From the NCBI RefSeq assembly GCF_904063055.1, contig NZ_CAJFCN010000011.1, forward strand, positions 62,001-126,000: a DNA stretch of 64,000 nt, in the 5' to 3' direction. A program made the position numbers and the translations under genes. Below are positions 1 through 8,697 of the stretch, in pieces (within the stretch, counting starts at the first letter, position 1; each line of letters begins with the position of its first letter). Origin of the DNA: Pseudomonas paracarnis (GTDB lineage: Bacteria; Pseudomonadota; Gammaproteobacteria; Pseudomonadales; Pseudomonadaceae). The notes beneath the pieces are model-generated. The model did not search any database, was not told where the DNA came from, and saw nothing but the letters and a program-made list of their open reading frames with translations.

Positions 1-108
1 CGGCGCGGTGACGATAAACACCACCAGCAGCACCAGCATCACATCCACCAGCGGCGTGACATTGATCTCGCTCAGCACCTCATCGCTGTCTTGCGTGGAG
101 AAGGCCAT
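1..108 (-). CDS. exbD: ExbD/TolR biopolymer transport protein, N-terminal part
   Basis: Only the first 36 codons are inside the window; the gene runs off the left edge. The translation has a short cytoplasmic start (MAFSTQDSDEVLSEINVTPL) and then the VDVMLVLLVVFIVTAP membrane segment with the conserved Asp typical of ExbD and TolR. The ATG directly follows the stop codon of exbB, so the two are translationally coupled. With ExbB it should form the proton channel that energises TonB. Pairing with tonB rather than tolA favours ExbD over TolR. Confidence 0.88.
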   Translation of the reverse strand, partial: MAFSTQDSDEVLSEINVTPLVDVMLVLLVVFIVTAP

Positions 109-828
109 TCAGGATGCCTCCTTCACTTTCTGCGGGCTGCCGGCGTTGGCCTTGGCCAACGTCGGGTGCAGCAGCACGCGGAACGCGTTTTTCTGCGCCA
201 GGCTGTAGAAGTCGTGGGCAAAGTCATCCAGGTCTGCCGCCGTCAGCTTCAGGCGACGCAGGAAGTAGTTGTAAACCAGCACAGCAGGCACCGCGACGGC
301 GATCCCCACGCCGGTCGCCACCAGTGCCGCGCCGATGGGCCCCGCCACGGTTTCCAGGCTGGCGGACCCGGCAGCACTGATCCCCTTGAGCGCTTCCATG
401 ATCCCCCACACGGTGCCAAACAGGCCGATAAACGGCGAGGTGCTGCCGATACTGGCGACCACAGCCAGGCCGGTTTCCAGGGAGCGACGCTCACGCACGA
501 TTTGCTGGCGCAGGGCGCGTTCGAGGCGGTCCTGGTGATTGATCGCCTGGCTCAAATCCGCAGCGTGGGGGGTATCGCCCACCTGGATCGCGGCATAGCC
601 GGCCTGGGCTACACGGGCGGCGGCGCCAGGCTGGGTTTCGGCGAGTTCGGCGGCCGAGTCGAGGCTCGATGCCGCCCAGAACTGTTTGTGAAACTTGCGA
701 TCCTGGGCCTTGAGGCGACCGAACTGCACGCCCTTGAGCAAGGCCAGGCCCCAAGTGGCGACCGAAAAGGCCACCAGCAGCCAGATCACCGCGCTTTCGA
801 TGGATTCAAGTGGAGATGCCAATGCCAT
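109..828 (-). CDS. exbB: ExbB, MotA/TolQ/ExbB proton channel family
   Basis: This 239-residue inner-membrane protein has an N-terminal membrane segment around residues 12-32, a long cytoplasmic loop, and two closely spaced helices (about 125-150 and 165-195). The signature stretch FIGLFGTVWGIMEALKGI is followed by GPIGAALVATGVGIAVAVPAVLVYN, as in ExbB/TolQ. It assembles with ExbD into the proton-motive-force motor for TonB. The order is tonB-exbB-exbD on the minus strand, with 28 bp after tonB and exbD abutting downstream, so this is one operon. Family assignment is secure; the role of supplying the nearby sulfate-ester receptor is inference. Confidence 0.92.
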   Translation of the reverse strand: MALASPLESIESAVIWLLVAFSVATWGLALLKGVQFGRLKAQDRKFHKQFWAASSLDSAAELAETQPGAAARVAQAGYAAIQVGDTPHAADLSQAINHQDRLERALRQQIVRERRSLETGLAVVASIGSTSPFIGLFGTVWGIMEALKGISAAGSASLETVAGPIGAALVATGVGIAVAVPAVLVYNYFLRRLKLTAADLDDFAHDFYSLAQKNAFRVLLHPTLAKANAGSPQKVKEAS

Positions 829-856
829 GATGTTTTCCCTCTGCGCCGCTGAATAA

Positions 857-1669
857 TTAATGAATCTTGAAATCGATGGGCACGCTCACCCAGCCGTTCT
901 GGGCCACATCGCCCTGCTTGGCAGGCACGAAACTCCAGCGCTTCACCGCCGCCAATGCCGCGTCATCCAACTGCTGGCGACCACTGCTTTTTTGCACCTG
1001 GATCTCACCCGGTTTACCACTGGCCAGCACCTGCACCCGCAGCAACACCGTACCTTCCCAACCGCGACGCTGAGCCAGTGACGGGTATTCCGGCGCCGGG
1101 TTCTTCAGGTACGCGGCGTTGGCCGAAGCAGGCGTCACCGGCGCTGGCGCCGCGGGTGCGGGCGGTGCAGGTGGCGCTGGCGTCGGTGGTGCAGGTGGCT
1201 GCTCGACGGCCTTGGGGGCCGGCTTAGGCTCAGGTTTAGGCACGGGCTTGGGTTTGGGTTTCGCAACGGGTTTGGGCGGCGCCGGCTTGGCCGCCAACTC
1301 ATCCACCACCGGCGGCGGTGGTTCGACCACAGGCGGAGGCGGTGGTGGCGGTACAGGCGGTGGCGGTTCAACCACCGGCGGCGCCGGCTGGGAAAATTCG
1401 ATGGTCATCGGTGGAATTTCCGGCGGCACAATCGGCAGCACCGGCGTGGGTTTCTGGCTCACCCAATAGATCACTGCACCGTGCAGCGCCAACACCAGCA
1501 ACCCGAGCAAAACCCCCTCGCGGCGGCTGGAAAAACGCTTCGGGGTCTTCTGCAGGCGCAATTGCCCCAACGGCGCGTGATGCGGCCGGCCAAGGTCGAC
1601 CAACTCACCACTCGGTGCCGGGCGCCACTGCGCCTCGGGTGCACTGGCGGCGGTCTGGACATTGCCCAT
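857..1669 (-). CDS. tonB: TonB energy transducer
   Basis: The protein has about 270 residues. It has a cytoplasmic head of about 50 residues, one membrane anchor (VLLGLLVLALHGAVIYWV), a long periplasmic Pro-rich region of PPPP, KPKPKP and PAPPAP runs, and a C-terminal TonB domain containing the NPAPEYPSLAQRRGWEGTV motif. A longer reading from 1750 exists. I chose the ATG at 1669 because a GGGAG ribosome-binding site sits 7 bases upstream and the extra 27 residues look non-conserved. TonB carries energy from ExbBD to outer-membrane receptors. The unusually large N-terminal head suggests a specialised TonB, not the housekeeping one. An AT-rich near-palindrome lies upstream at 1757-1775. Confidence 0.9.
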   Translation of the reverse strand: MGNVQTAASAPEAQWRPAPSGELVDLGRPHHAPLGQLRLQKTPKRFSSRREGVLLGLLVLALHGAVIYWVSQKPTPVLPIVPPEIPPMTIEFSQPAPPVVEPPPPVPPPPPPPVVEPPPPVVDELAAKPAPPKPVAKPKPKPVPKPEPKPAPKAVEQPPAPPTPAPPAPPAPAAPAPVTPASANAAYLKNPAPEYPSLAQRRGWEGTVLLRVQVLASGKPGEIQVQKSSGRQQLDDAALAAVKRWSFVPAKQGDVAQNGWVSVPIDFKIH

Positions 1670-1905
1670 TGATTCACTCCCTGCGGTTCTTAAAAACCGA
1701 CGGGGCCTGCGTGAAGGCCCGTCGAGGGCTGAATCATCGGTGCCAGACACTTATCTCTTAAAGTAATCTTTAAAGTTATACATAGAACAAAAACACATAA
1801 ACAAAACAGCCGATCACGCCAAAGCCACGTGGCCCGTGGCCTGGCTTCAAGCCGTTGTCTTTCAATGCCTTAAAGGCATACAAAATATTCGGCAAAGGTA
1901 TGGGC

Positions 1906-2763
1906 TCAGTGCGGGTTTCCACTGCACAAGGCCAGCAATTCACCCAGCAAACTCTGGCCCGCTGCGCCCAGACCACTGCGGCCATACAGGGCCAATCGCA
2001 CGCCATGAACAGGCGGCAAGCCACTCTCTGGGCCGAGTATGCGATGGCCCGGTTGCAATACCCGTTCGGGCAATAAACTGATGCCCAAGCCTGCCGCCAC
2101 CGCCGAACAAACGCTGGCCAGGCTGGCGCTGGAATAGCCGATGCGCCAACGCCAGCCGGCCCGTTCCAGATGGTGCAGCATGTCGTTGCGATACAGGCCG
2201 CCTACGGGGAAAGCCACCAGCGGCAGCGGGTCGCGGCCCAGGGCCGGAGTGCTCAGGCTGTCGACCCAGTACAAGGGCTCCGGCCACGACGCCACACAGT
2301 CGTCGCTGTCGCCCATCTGCTTGACCAGCAACACATCGAACTCACCGCCCCGGTACTGGCGCTGCAATTCAGGGCCCAGCCCGCTGGTGACTTCCAGTCG
2401 CACCCGTGGATAAGCCACGACAAATGCCGAAAGCAGCGGCATCAGGCGCTCGGCGGCAAAGTCCTCCGGCACGCCGAGGCGCAACACGCCGTCGCTTTGC
2501 TGGTTGATCAGCACATCGGCGGCTTCTTCGTGCAGCGCGAGGATGCGGCGCGCATACGCGAGCAGGCGCTCACCCTCGGCGGTGGCCACTACCCGGCGCT
2601 GGTCGCGGTCGAGTAACTGACACGCCACTGCGTCTTCCAGGCGGCGGATTTGTTGGCTGACGGTGGACTGGGTCAAGTGCAGTCGCTCGGCGGCGCGGGT
2701 GAAATTGCCGCAGTCCACCACGGCGACAAAGCTGCGCAACAACACGGGATCGAACAACGTCAT
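1906..2763 (-). CDS. LysR family transcriptional regulator
   Basis: This regulator has about 285 residues with an N-terminal winged helix-turn-helix (AAERLHLTQSTVSQQIRRLE) followed by the periplasmic-binding-protein-like effector domain containing GVLRLGVPEDFAAERLMPLL. Possible ATG starts lie at 2769 and 2763; MTLFDP at 2763 gives the usual LysR N-terminus. It is divergent from the deaminase gene at 2865, with about 100 bp between them, so it probably regulates the deaminase/permease pair. The effector is unknown. It is unlike the two LysR proteins further right, which share a different N-terminal signature. Confidence 0.85.
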   Translation of the reverse strand: MTLFDPVLLRSFVAVVDCGNFTRAAERLHLTQSTVSQQIRRLEDAVACQLLDRDQRRVVATAEGERLLAYARRILALHEEAADVLINQQSDGVLRLGVPEDFAAERLMPLLSAFVVAYPRVRLEVTSGLGPELQRQYRGGEFDVLLVKQMGDSDDCVASWPEPLYWVDSLSTPALGRDPLPLVAFPVGGLYRNDMLHHLERAGWRWRIGYSSASLASVCSAVAAGLGISLLPERVLQPGHRILGPESGLPPVHGVRLALYGRSGLGAAGQSLLGELLALCSGNPH

Positions 2764-2864
2764 CACCATTGTGTTTGCCACTGATTGGCATGTTTATATT
2801 TAATTTCAGAATACCTTGCTGGCTGCCCATACTTCACACCTTTCATCGCATCCGGGGGCCTTGT

Positions 2865-3326
2865 ATGACCAACGATCAAGCACACCTGCAACGCGCTATC
2901 GCCTTGGCCCGCGCCAACGTCGCCCAAGGTGGCCGCCCCTTCGGTGCTGTGCTGACGCGCAACGGTGAAGTGCTGGTGGAAGCCGCGAATGAGATACACC
3001 TGACCCAGGACCCCACCGCCCACGCCGAGCTGCTGGCAATTCGCGCAGCGAGCCGGCAGCTGGGTGCACGCTTGGAAGGGTGCGTGATCTACGCCAGCGG
3101 CCAGCCTTGCCCGATGTGCCTGAGTGCCATGTACCTGTGCGGCGTCGAGCGCGTAGTGTTTGCCGCCAGCAACGAAATGGCCGAGCCGTTCGGCCTGTCG
3201 ACGGCAGCCATCAGCCAGCAGGTTGGCTTGCCCATCGACGCGCAATGCCTGCCCATTCAGCACCTGCCCGATGCCGCAATGACTGCGCTGTATCACCAGT
3301 GGAAAACCCTGCATGACCCTGAATAA
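2865..3326 (+). CDS. Nucleoside/nucleobase deaminase family protein
   Basis: A protein of about 153 residues of the cytidine/deoxycytidylate deaminase superfamily. The zinc-site motifs are present: HAE (PTAHAELLAIR) and PCPMC (GQPCPMCLSAMYLCG). The FAASNEMAEPFGLS segment and overall size resemble guanine deaminase and related nucleobase deaminases more than TadA, but the substrate cannot be fixed from sequence. The ATG at 2865 was chosen because the deaminase fold begins just after it; the upstream extension to 2769 reads as intergenic. Its 3' end overlaps the permease start by 14 bp, indicating translational coupling. The pair may import and deaminate a nitrogenous compound. Confidence 0.85.
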   Translation: MTNDQAHLQRAIALARANVAQGGRPFGAVLTRNGEVLVEAANEIHLTQDPTAHAELLAIRAASRQLGARLEGCVIYASGQPCPMCLSAMYLCGVERVVFAASNEMAEPFGLSTAAISQQVGLPIDAQCLPIQHLPDAAMTALYHQWKTLHDPE

Positions 3327-4500
3327 ATCCCTCGCCGGCTGGGGCCTGCTGGTGGTGCTCGGCCTGAACCTGCGCCCCATCCTCAGTTCCATCAGCCCGC
3401 TGCTCGGCGAGATTCGCCAGGCCACCGGCCTGAGCTTTCAGAGCAGCGCCCTGCTCACCAGCCTGCCGGTGATCTGCATGGGGTTGGTGGCACTGGTGGG
3501 CGTGCGCGTGGAGGCGCGCTTGGGCGAGCGTCGCGGCATCGCCCTGGGCTTGTTGATGATTTTGCTGGCGTGCCTGGCGCGCTGGCTGATGGGCCAGGCT
3601 TCGGCACTGCTGGTTACCGCGCTGCTCGGCGGTGCGGGCGTGGCGCTGATCCAGGCGCTGGTGCCGGCGATGATCAAGCGCGAATTCCGTCACCGCGTGC
3701 CGGTGGCGATGGGCGTGTATTCGGCCTCGCTGATGGCCGGTGGCGGCCTGGCGGCGCTGCTCAGTCCGGTGGTGGCCACGCATTTCCAGCAATGGCAAGC
3801 AGGCCTGGGTGTGTGGCTCTTGCCGGCGCTGGGGGCGTTGTTGCTGTGGGCCTGGCTGCCGCTGGGCGCGGCGCGAAACCCACAGCAGGCCCCTGCGTTC
3901 AAAGGGTTGCGTAACCGCCGCGCCTGGCTGCTGGCGCTGTATTTCGGCCTGGTCAACTGCGGCTACATGAGCATGGTCGCGTGGCTGCCCGCCTACTATC
4001 AGCAACTGGGTTGGGGCGTGCTGCCCAGCGGGTCATTGCTGGCGTTCATGACGATTTTTCAGGTGACGGCCGCTCTGTTGATGCCAGTGCTGGCGCAACG
4101 CGGTATCGACCGCCGCCCATTGCTCAGCATCAGCCTGCTGGCGCAAACCATCGGCTACCTGGGCCTGATCATTGCGCCGCAGGAATATCCCCACCTGTGG
4201 GTGGCCTTGTGCGGCTTCGGGTTAGGGGCGTGCTTTGCCCTGAGCTTGCTGCTGACCCTCGACCACCATCGCGACCCACGCCAAGCCGGGCAACTGGCGG
4301 CGTTCGTGCAAGGCGTGGGCTTTTTGATCAATGCGATTTCGCCGTGGCTGACCGGCTGGCTGCGCGAGCTTACCGGCAACTTTGTCAGTGCCTGGGTGGT
4401 GCTGACGGTGACGGTGGTGGCGATGCTGCTGGTGACGCGGGTGTTCAGCCCGGCCACCTATCGCACCGACCTAGAAGTCGTAGCGCCCAGTCACGCCTAG
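3313..4500 (+). CDS. MFS transporter, CynX/NimT-like
   Basis: A 395-residue inner-membrane protein with about 12 hydrophobic segments throughout. The start LVVLGLNLRPILSSISPLLGEIR is characteristic of the CynX (cyanate permease)/NimT branch of the major facilitator superfamily, where the conserved NLRP motif lies in the first helix. It overlaps the deaminase gene by 14 bp and probably transports the deaminase substrate or product. Its 3' end overlaps the convergent TonB-receptor gene by about 30 bp. The substrate is unknown; the name cyanate permease would be an over-reading because no cyanase is nearby. Confidence 0.85.
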   Translation: MTLNKSLAGWGLLVVLGLNLRPILSSISPLLGEIRQATGLSFQSSALLTSLPVICMGLVALVGVRVEARLGERRGIALGLLMILLACLARWLMGQASALLVTALLGGAGVALIQALVPAMIKREFRHRVPVAMGVYSASLMAGGGLAALLSPVVATHFQQWQAGLGVWLLPALGALLLWAWLPLGAARNPQQAPAFKGLRNRRAWLLALYFGLVNCGYMSMVAWLPAYYQQLGWGVLPSGSLLAFMTIFQVTAALLMPVLAQRGIDRRPLLSISLLAQTIGYLGLIIAPQEYPHLWVALCGFGLGACFALSLLLTLDHHRDPRQAGQLAAFVQGVGFLINAISPWLTGWLRELTGNFVSAWVVLTVTVVAMLLVTRVFSPATYRTDLEVVAPSHA

Positions 4501-6786
4501 GGTGCGCGGCGTGCCCAACAGGCCCTCGTAACCGCCGTTACCACCGGTCCACAGGGTGGTGTAGTAGGTTTTGTCGAAGGCGTTTTTCAGCCACAGCGAC
4601 ACATCCCACTGCCCTTGGTCATAGTCGCCGCGCAAACCGGTAGACAGGTTGACCACCGCATACGCCGGGATCTGCCCGTAGTCGGAATCTTCCACCGTGC
4701 CCACCGCCTTGGAACGGAACGCGTAACTGGCGGTGACATAGGGTTCGAAGCCGTTCGCCAGGTTCCACTTGTACTCGCCGTTGGCGTTGGCGATCCACTT
4801 GGAGGCGCCCATTACCTGATGGCCGCTCAGGTCGCAGGATGCCGGCGCACCGGGACGCAGGCTGGTTTCCGGCGGGCACGGCGCGTCCTTGTAAGACAGG
4901 TACGTCACGTCATTGAAGGAGCCGTTGATGTTCAGGGTCAGGCCCTTGATCGGCACCAGGGTGCTTTCGACTTCCACGCCCCGCGAGCGTACCGAGCCGG
5001 CGTTGGTCAGGTACTGAACGCGGTTGTCCTGGTCGTAGGCGTTGGTCTGGTAGCCGTTGACCTGGGTCCAGAACAGGTTGGCATTGAGCTGCAGGCGGCG
5101 GTCCCACAACGTGCTCTTGAAGCCTAGCTCGGCGTTGTTGGCGCGCTCGGTGCCGATCAGCAACGAGTCGGCTCCGGCCGTCGGCGCAGACCCCACCGCC
5201 AGGTTCACACCGCCGGACTTCTCGCCATGGGACAGCGTCGCGTAGCCCAGCAGGTTTTCATTGAAGTGATAACTGAGGTTGAGCAGCCCCGACGGCGTGG
5301 CGCTGTATTGCGACAGGTCGCCCGAGTCATAGGCCCCGGTACGCCCGCGCCGCGCCGTGGCAGCAGCCCCGCTGACCGCCGCGCCACCGACGGGCGCATT
5401 GCGCGTGACCCAGGCGCTTTTCTCTTCGTAGGTGCCACGCAGGCCGGCGGTGAAATCCAGGCGTTCGGTCAGGTGCCAGGTGCCTTGGGCGAACAGCGCG
5501 AAGCTGTCGGTGCGGATATGCCCGTTGCCCACACTGCTCACGTTGCTCAACGCACCGGCAGGTGTGCCGTTCCAGATATCGGCCTTGGGCCCGTAGTAGG
5601 CAAAGGATTTGTTATCCAGGTCGGAGCCGAAGTAGTAAGCGCCGAGCACGTAATCGAAGAAACCACCGCTGGGCGACGCGAGGCGGAACTCCTGAGACCA
5701 CTGCTTATCTTCCACCGAAACCCCGGCGTTATACGACGCCGGTACGTTGAGGCCATCATCGTTGCGCGGGGTGAAATTCCACCAGCGATAAGCACTCACC
5801 GAGGTCAGGGTGAAGTCGCTGGGCAGCGTCCAATTGGCTTCCAGCGACGTACCGCCCTGGAACACCGTGACGTGCTGGTCGTTGTCGAGGTTGACCTTGC
5901 GATGGGTGCCGTCCACCAAAGTTGCGCCCGCCGCGTTGGCCCGGGATTGATACAGGTTGGTGCCATTGATGGTCGGGCCGGTGCTGTACAGCACGCGGGT
6001 GCCGGCGCTGGAATCCTCTTCGTTGTAGTCACCGATCCAGCGCAGGTTGAACGCTTCGTTGGGCTTGTACAGCAGTTGCCCGCGAAAGCCTTGGCGCGAA
6101 CCACCGTTAAGATCATGGCCGTCGTACTCGTTCTTGATATCGCCGTCGCTGCGCGTGCGATAGGCCGAGAAACGCCCTGCCAAGTCCTCGGTGAGCGGGC
6201 CGGAAATCGTGCCCTTGGTCTGGAAATAACCGTCCTCGCCCAGGGAAGTTTCGATGCTGCGCTCGGGAGTAAAACTCGGCGCGCGCGTACTGATATTGAT
6301 CACGCCAGCGGTGGTGTTCTTGCCGAACAACGTGCCCTGGGGGCCGCGCAAAACCTCAAGCTGCTCAATGTCCATCAGGTCGAACACCGCCATGCCCGGG
6401 CGCCCGAGGTAGACGTTGTCGATATACAGCCCCACGCTGCCTTCCAGGCCATCGCTGGCCGGGTTGTTGCCCAGGCCGCGGATCGACACGCTGGACTGGC
6501 GCGCATGCATATAGGCGACGTTGACGCTGGGCACCAGTTGCTGCAAATCCTGGATGCGGTACACCCGCTGGGTTTCCAGGGCCTGGCCGCCGAGCACGCT
6601 CATGGGCGTCGGCACGGCCTGGGCACTTTCGGTACGCCGCCGGGCAGTGACCGTGACAGTTTCCAGTTGGCCACTGGCGCTTTCGCCCTTGCCGGCAGGC
6701 GTGGGTGTTTCAGCGGCCTGGGCCGGCGACCAACTGCTGCTACCGGCCACTAGAACAGCCAGGGGCAAGGACTTGAACAGACTCAT
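4471..6786 (-). CDS. TonB-dependent outer-membrane receptor (SftP-like candidate)
   Basis: A protein of about 771 residues with a signal peptide (LPLAVLVAGSSSWSPAQA), a TonB box (ETVTVTA), a plug domain containing VSIRGLGNNPASDG and LEVLRGPQGTLFGKNTTAG, and a long beta-barrel ending in VTGRYDF. The ATG at 6786 has GGAG 6 bases upstream and is preferred to the start at 6798. It is divergent from a LysR gene at 6942. In Pseudomonas putida S-313 the sulfate-ester gene set contains a LysR regulator (SftR), a receptor (SftP) and the dioxygenase AtsK; the neighbours here match that set, so import of sulfate esters is a reasonable inference. The ligand is not readable from sequence, and siderophore uptake remains possible. 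Confidence 0.85.
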   Translation of the reverse strand: MSLFKSLPLAVLVAGSSSWSPAQAAETPTPAGKGESASGQLETVTVTARRRTESAQAVPTPMSVLGGQALETQRVYRIQDLQQLVPSVNVAYMHARQSSVSIRGLGNNPASDGLEGSVGLYIDNVYLGRPGMAVFDLMDIEQLEVLRGPQGTLFGKNTTAGVINISTRAPSFTPERSIETSLGEDGYFQTKGTISGPLTEDLAGRFSAYRTRSDGDIKNEYDGHDLNGGSRQGFRGQLLYKPNEAFNLRWIGDYNEEDSSAGTRVLYSTGPTINGTNLYQSRANAAGATLVDGTHRKVNLDNDQHVTVFQGGTSLEANWTLPSDFTLTSVSAYRWWNFTPRNDDGLNVPASYNAGVSVEDKQWSQEFRLASPSGGFFDYVLGAYYFGSDLDNKSFAYYGPKADIWNGTPAGALSNVSSVGNGHIRTDSFALFAQGTWHLTERLDFTAGLRGTYEEKSAWVTRNAPVGGAAVSGAAATARRGRTGAYDSGDLSQYSATPSGLLNLSYHFNENLLGYATLSHGEKSGGVNLAVGSAPTAGADSLLIGTERANNAELGFKSTLWDRRLQLNANLFWTQVNGYQTNAYDQDNRVQYLTNAGSVRSRGVEVESTLVPIKGLTLNINGSFNDVTYLSYKDAPCPPETSLRPGAPASCDLSGHQVMGASKWIANANGEYKWNLANGFEPYVTASYAFRSKAVGTVEDSDYGQIPAYAVVNLSTGLRGDYDQGQWDVSLWLKNAFDKTYYTTLWTGGNGGYEGLLGTPRTLGVTGRYDF

Positions 6787-6941
6787 AAGCGGCTCCAAAA
6801 CCCCGGAATACTCGTCGCCTCATATTCATAAAGGTTATTTATTTATGTTTTTACGAACATTTACTGCATAAGAGATAGCCTTTATAAGGAGTCGACCTAA
6901 TGCATAGCCAATGCATTTCCCGGATATTTTTGATGTGAAAA

Positions 6942-7886
6942 ATGCATATCGACCTGCGCCAGCTTCGCCACTTCATCGCGCTCGCCGAACAGCGCAGTTT
7001 CGTCGCGGCAGCAACGGCGGTGAACCTGTCGCAGTCGGCGTTCAGCCGCAGCATCCAGGCCCTGGAACACAGTGCCGGCTGCCAACTGGTCGACCGTGGC
7101 CGCAAAGACCTGGCGCCCACCAAGCAAGGCCAGGTGCTGCTCGAGCATGCACGGCGCCTGGTCAGCGGCGCACAACAACTGGCCAATGAAATCAGCCAGT
7201 TCAACGGCCTGGAAGCCGGTGAACTGCGTTTCGGTTGCGGCCCCGCGCCGGCAGCTGGGTTAGTCCCACGTGCCATCGGCAGTTTTATCGGGCGCTACCC
7301 CAAGGCCCGCGTGCAGTTCCAAGTGGATGACTGGCAAAGCCTGGGCAAGCGGCTGCTCAGCGAAGAGTTCGAATTCTTCGTCGCCGACACCCGCCACTTC
7401 GAAGCCAACCCCGACTACCACACCCACCGCCTGCGCCCGCGCCGTTGGCACTTCTGCTGCCGCGCCGGGCATCCCCTGGCCGCACGCAACAGCGTCAGCG
7501 CCGCCGAGCTGATGAGCTACCCGCTGGCAGTGACCATCCGCCCGCCGAACCTGCGCAAAGTCATCGTCGACCTCAGCGGCCGGCCGGATTACCAGCCCAA
7601 TGTGGAATGCGAAAACGGCTACAGCCTCATGGGCGTGGTATTGCGCTCGGACGCCATCGGCATCGTCAGCGCCAACAGCGACGTGCTGCACATGGCGCGG
7701 GGCGAACTGGTGTGTTTGCAGATTGAGGGGTTGGACGAAAACCTGGAGGAGCGCTACACCCGCTACGGGATCGTCAGCCGTGCAGGGTATCGGTTGTCGC
7801 CGCTGGCGCAGGCGATGATTGAGCAGATCAAGGAGATTGACGAGAGGGACGAGGATGTTTATGCGTTGGAAAATATTGCGGTCTGA
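6942..7886 (+). CDS. LysR family regulator, SftR-like candidate
   Basis: A 314-residue LysR protein starting MHIDLRQLRHFIALAEQRSF, with the helix-turn-helix in VNLSQSAFSRSIQALEHSAG and an effector domain starting near residue 90 (ELRFGCGPAPAAGLVPRAI). It is a clear paralogue of the LysR at 11521: same N-terminus, same FGCGPAP block and same length. It is divergent from the TonB receptor, with ATGCAT-containing dyads in the intergenic region, so it likely controls the receptor. The ribosome-binding site is weak. In P. putida a LysR protein named SftR regulates sulfate-ester genes; equivalence is inferred from context. Confidence 0.85.
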   Translation: MHIDLRQLRHFIALAEQRSFVAAATAVNLSQSAFSRSIQALEHSAGCQLVDRGRKDLAPTKQGQVLLEHARRLVSGAQQLANEISQFNGLEAGELRFGCGPAPAAGLVPRAIGSFIGRYPKARVQFQVDDWQSLGKRLLSEEFEFFVADTRHFEANPDYHTHRLRPRRWHFCCRAGHPLAARNSVSAAELMSYPLAVTIRPPNLRKVIVDLSGRPDYQPNVECENGYSLMGVVLRSDAIGIVSANSDVLHMARGELVCLQIEGLDENLEERYTRYGIVSRAGYRLSPLAQAMIEQIKEIDERDEDVYALENIAV

Positions 7887-7991
7887 CTAAGCGGTGAACA
7901 GCGGCCCGCAACGTCAGTGAAGTCATCGTTAGATAACAAAGATCACATACAAGAGGGTCTACCTTTTGACTCGCACGAGGAAGCGCGTTTG

Positions 7992-8453
7992 ATGGACTGT
8001 ATTTTTTGCAGTATTGCCCGCCGTACTGCACCCTGCCACCTCCTATGGGAAGACCAGACCCACATGGCCTTTCTCTCCATATTTCCCAACACCCCGGGGT
8101 TCAGTGTCGTTATCCCCAAAACCCATCATGGCAGCTATGCGTTTGCCGAACCGGACGCCGTGCTGTGTGACTTGGTCATCGCAGCCAAAAAGACGGCGAA
8201 GCTTTTGGACAAAGCACTAAAAGGTGTGGCTAGAACAGGCATGATTCTGGAGGGTTATGGCGTCGATCATCTGCACGCCAAATTATTCCCGATGCACGGG
8301 ACCGGGGAAGATAGCGCCTTCAAAAAAATCAGTTCGACCCAGGACAAATATTTTGAGCGTTATGAAGGCTATGTCTCCTCCCATGACGCGGCCAGGGCAG
8401 ATGATAAAGCGCTGGCAGGACTGGCCGCTCACATCAGGTCCTTCGCCGGGTAA
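7992..8453 (+). CDS. HIT family protein with an altered His triad
   Basis: A protein of about 153 residues. It starts MDCIFCSIARRTAPCHLLWED, the standard HIT-family opening (CIFC, then xED). The start at 7992 is supported by a GAGGAA ribosome-binding site about 9 bases upstream; an in-frame extension to 7917 is unlikely. The histidine triad reads DHLHAKLFPMH, so the first two His of HxHxH are kept and the third is Lys. A HLHAKLxPMH-type version exists in a branch of HIT proteins, which are nucleotide hydrolases or transferases. It sits between a regulator and the sulfatase-like gene, but co-regulation is not evident. Confidence 0.8.
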   Translation: MDCIFCSIARRTAPCHLLWEDQTHMAFLSIFPNTPGFSVVIPKTHHGSYAFAEPDAVLCDLVIAAKKTAKLLDKALKGVARTGMILEGYGVDHLHAKLFPMHGTGEDSAFKKISSTQDKYFERYEGYVSSHDAARADDKALAGLAAHIRSFAG

Positions 8454-8512
8454 GCCTGCTCCCCACAATTGGATCGCGGGTGTGCCAGGTAGATATGTAT
8501 CTGCTGTCAGGC

Positions 8513-8585
8513 CGTCATCGCAGGCAAGCCAGCTCCCACAGGGGAATGCATTTCAACTGTGGGAGCTGGCTTGCCTGCGATGACG
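8513..8585. repeat. REP inverted pair
   Basis: Two perfect 28-bp arms (8513-8540 and 8558-8585) of the GCAGGCAAGCCAGCTCCCAC type face each other across a 17-bp loop. This is the typical REPIN arrangement of Pseudomonas and lies between the HIT gene and the sulfatase-like gene. Confidence 0.92.
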
Positions 8586-8697
8586 CCAGCAGCCACACCC
8601 ATGCACTCAATGCATAGAACCCAGTCCCCAAATGCACTTGCCAGAGCGCCCCTCGAACGGCGAAAAACCCCACCTGTCCTCCGTTCGGTAAATTCCC

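Noticed and set aside
1119..1469. Gly-rich 116-residue frame on the plus strand
   Set aside because: It is antisense to the Pro-rich part of tonB; the low-complexity composition is a by-product of the KP/PP codons.
5227..6753. 508-residue open frame on the plus strand
   Set aside because: It is antisense to the TonB receptor, which has a signal peptide, plug and barrel motifs; the frame has no recognisable domain.
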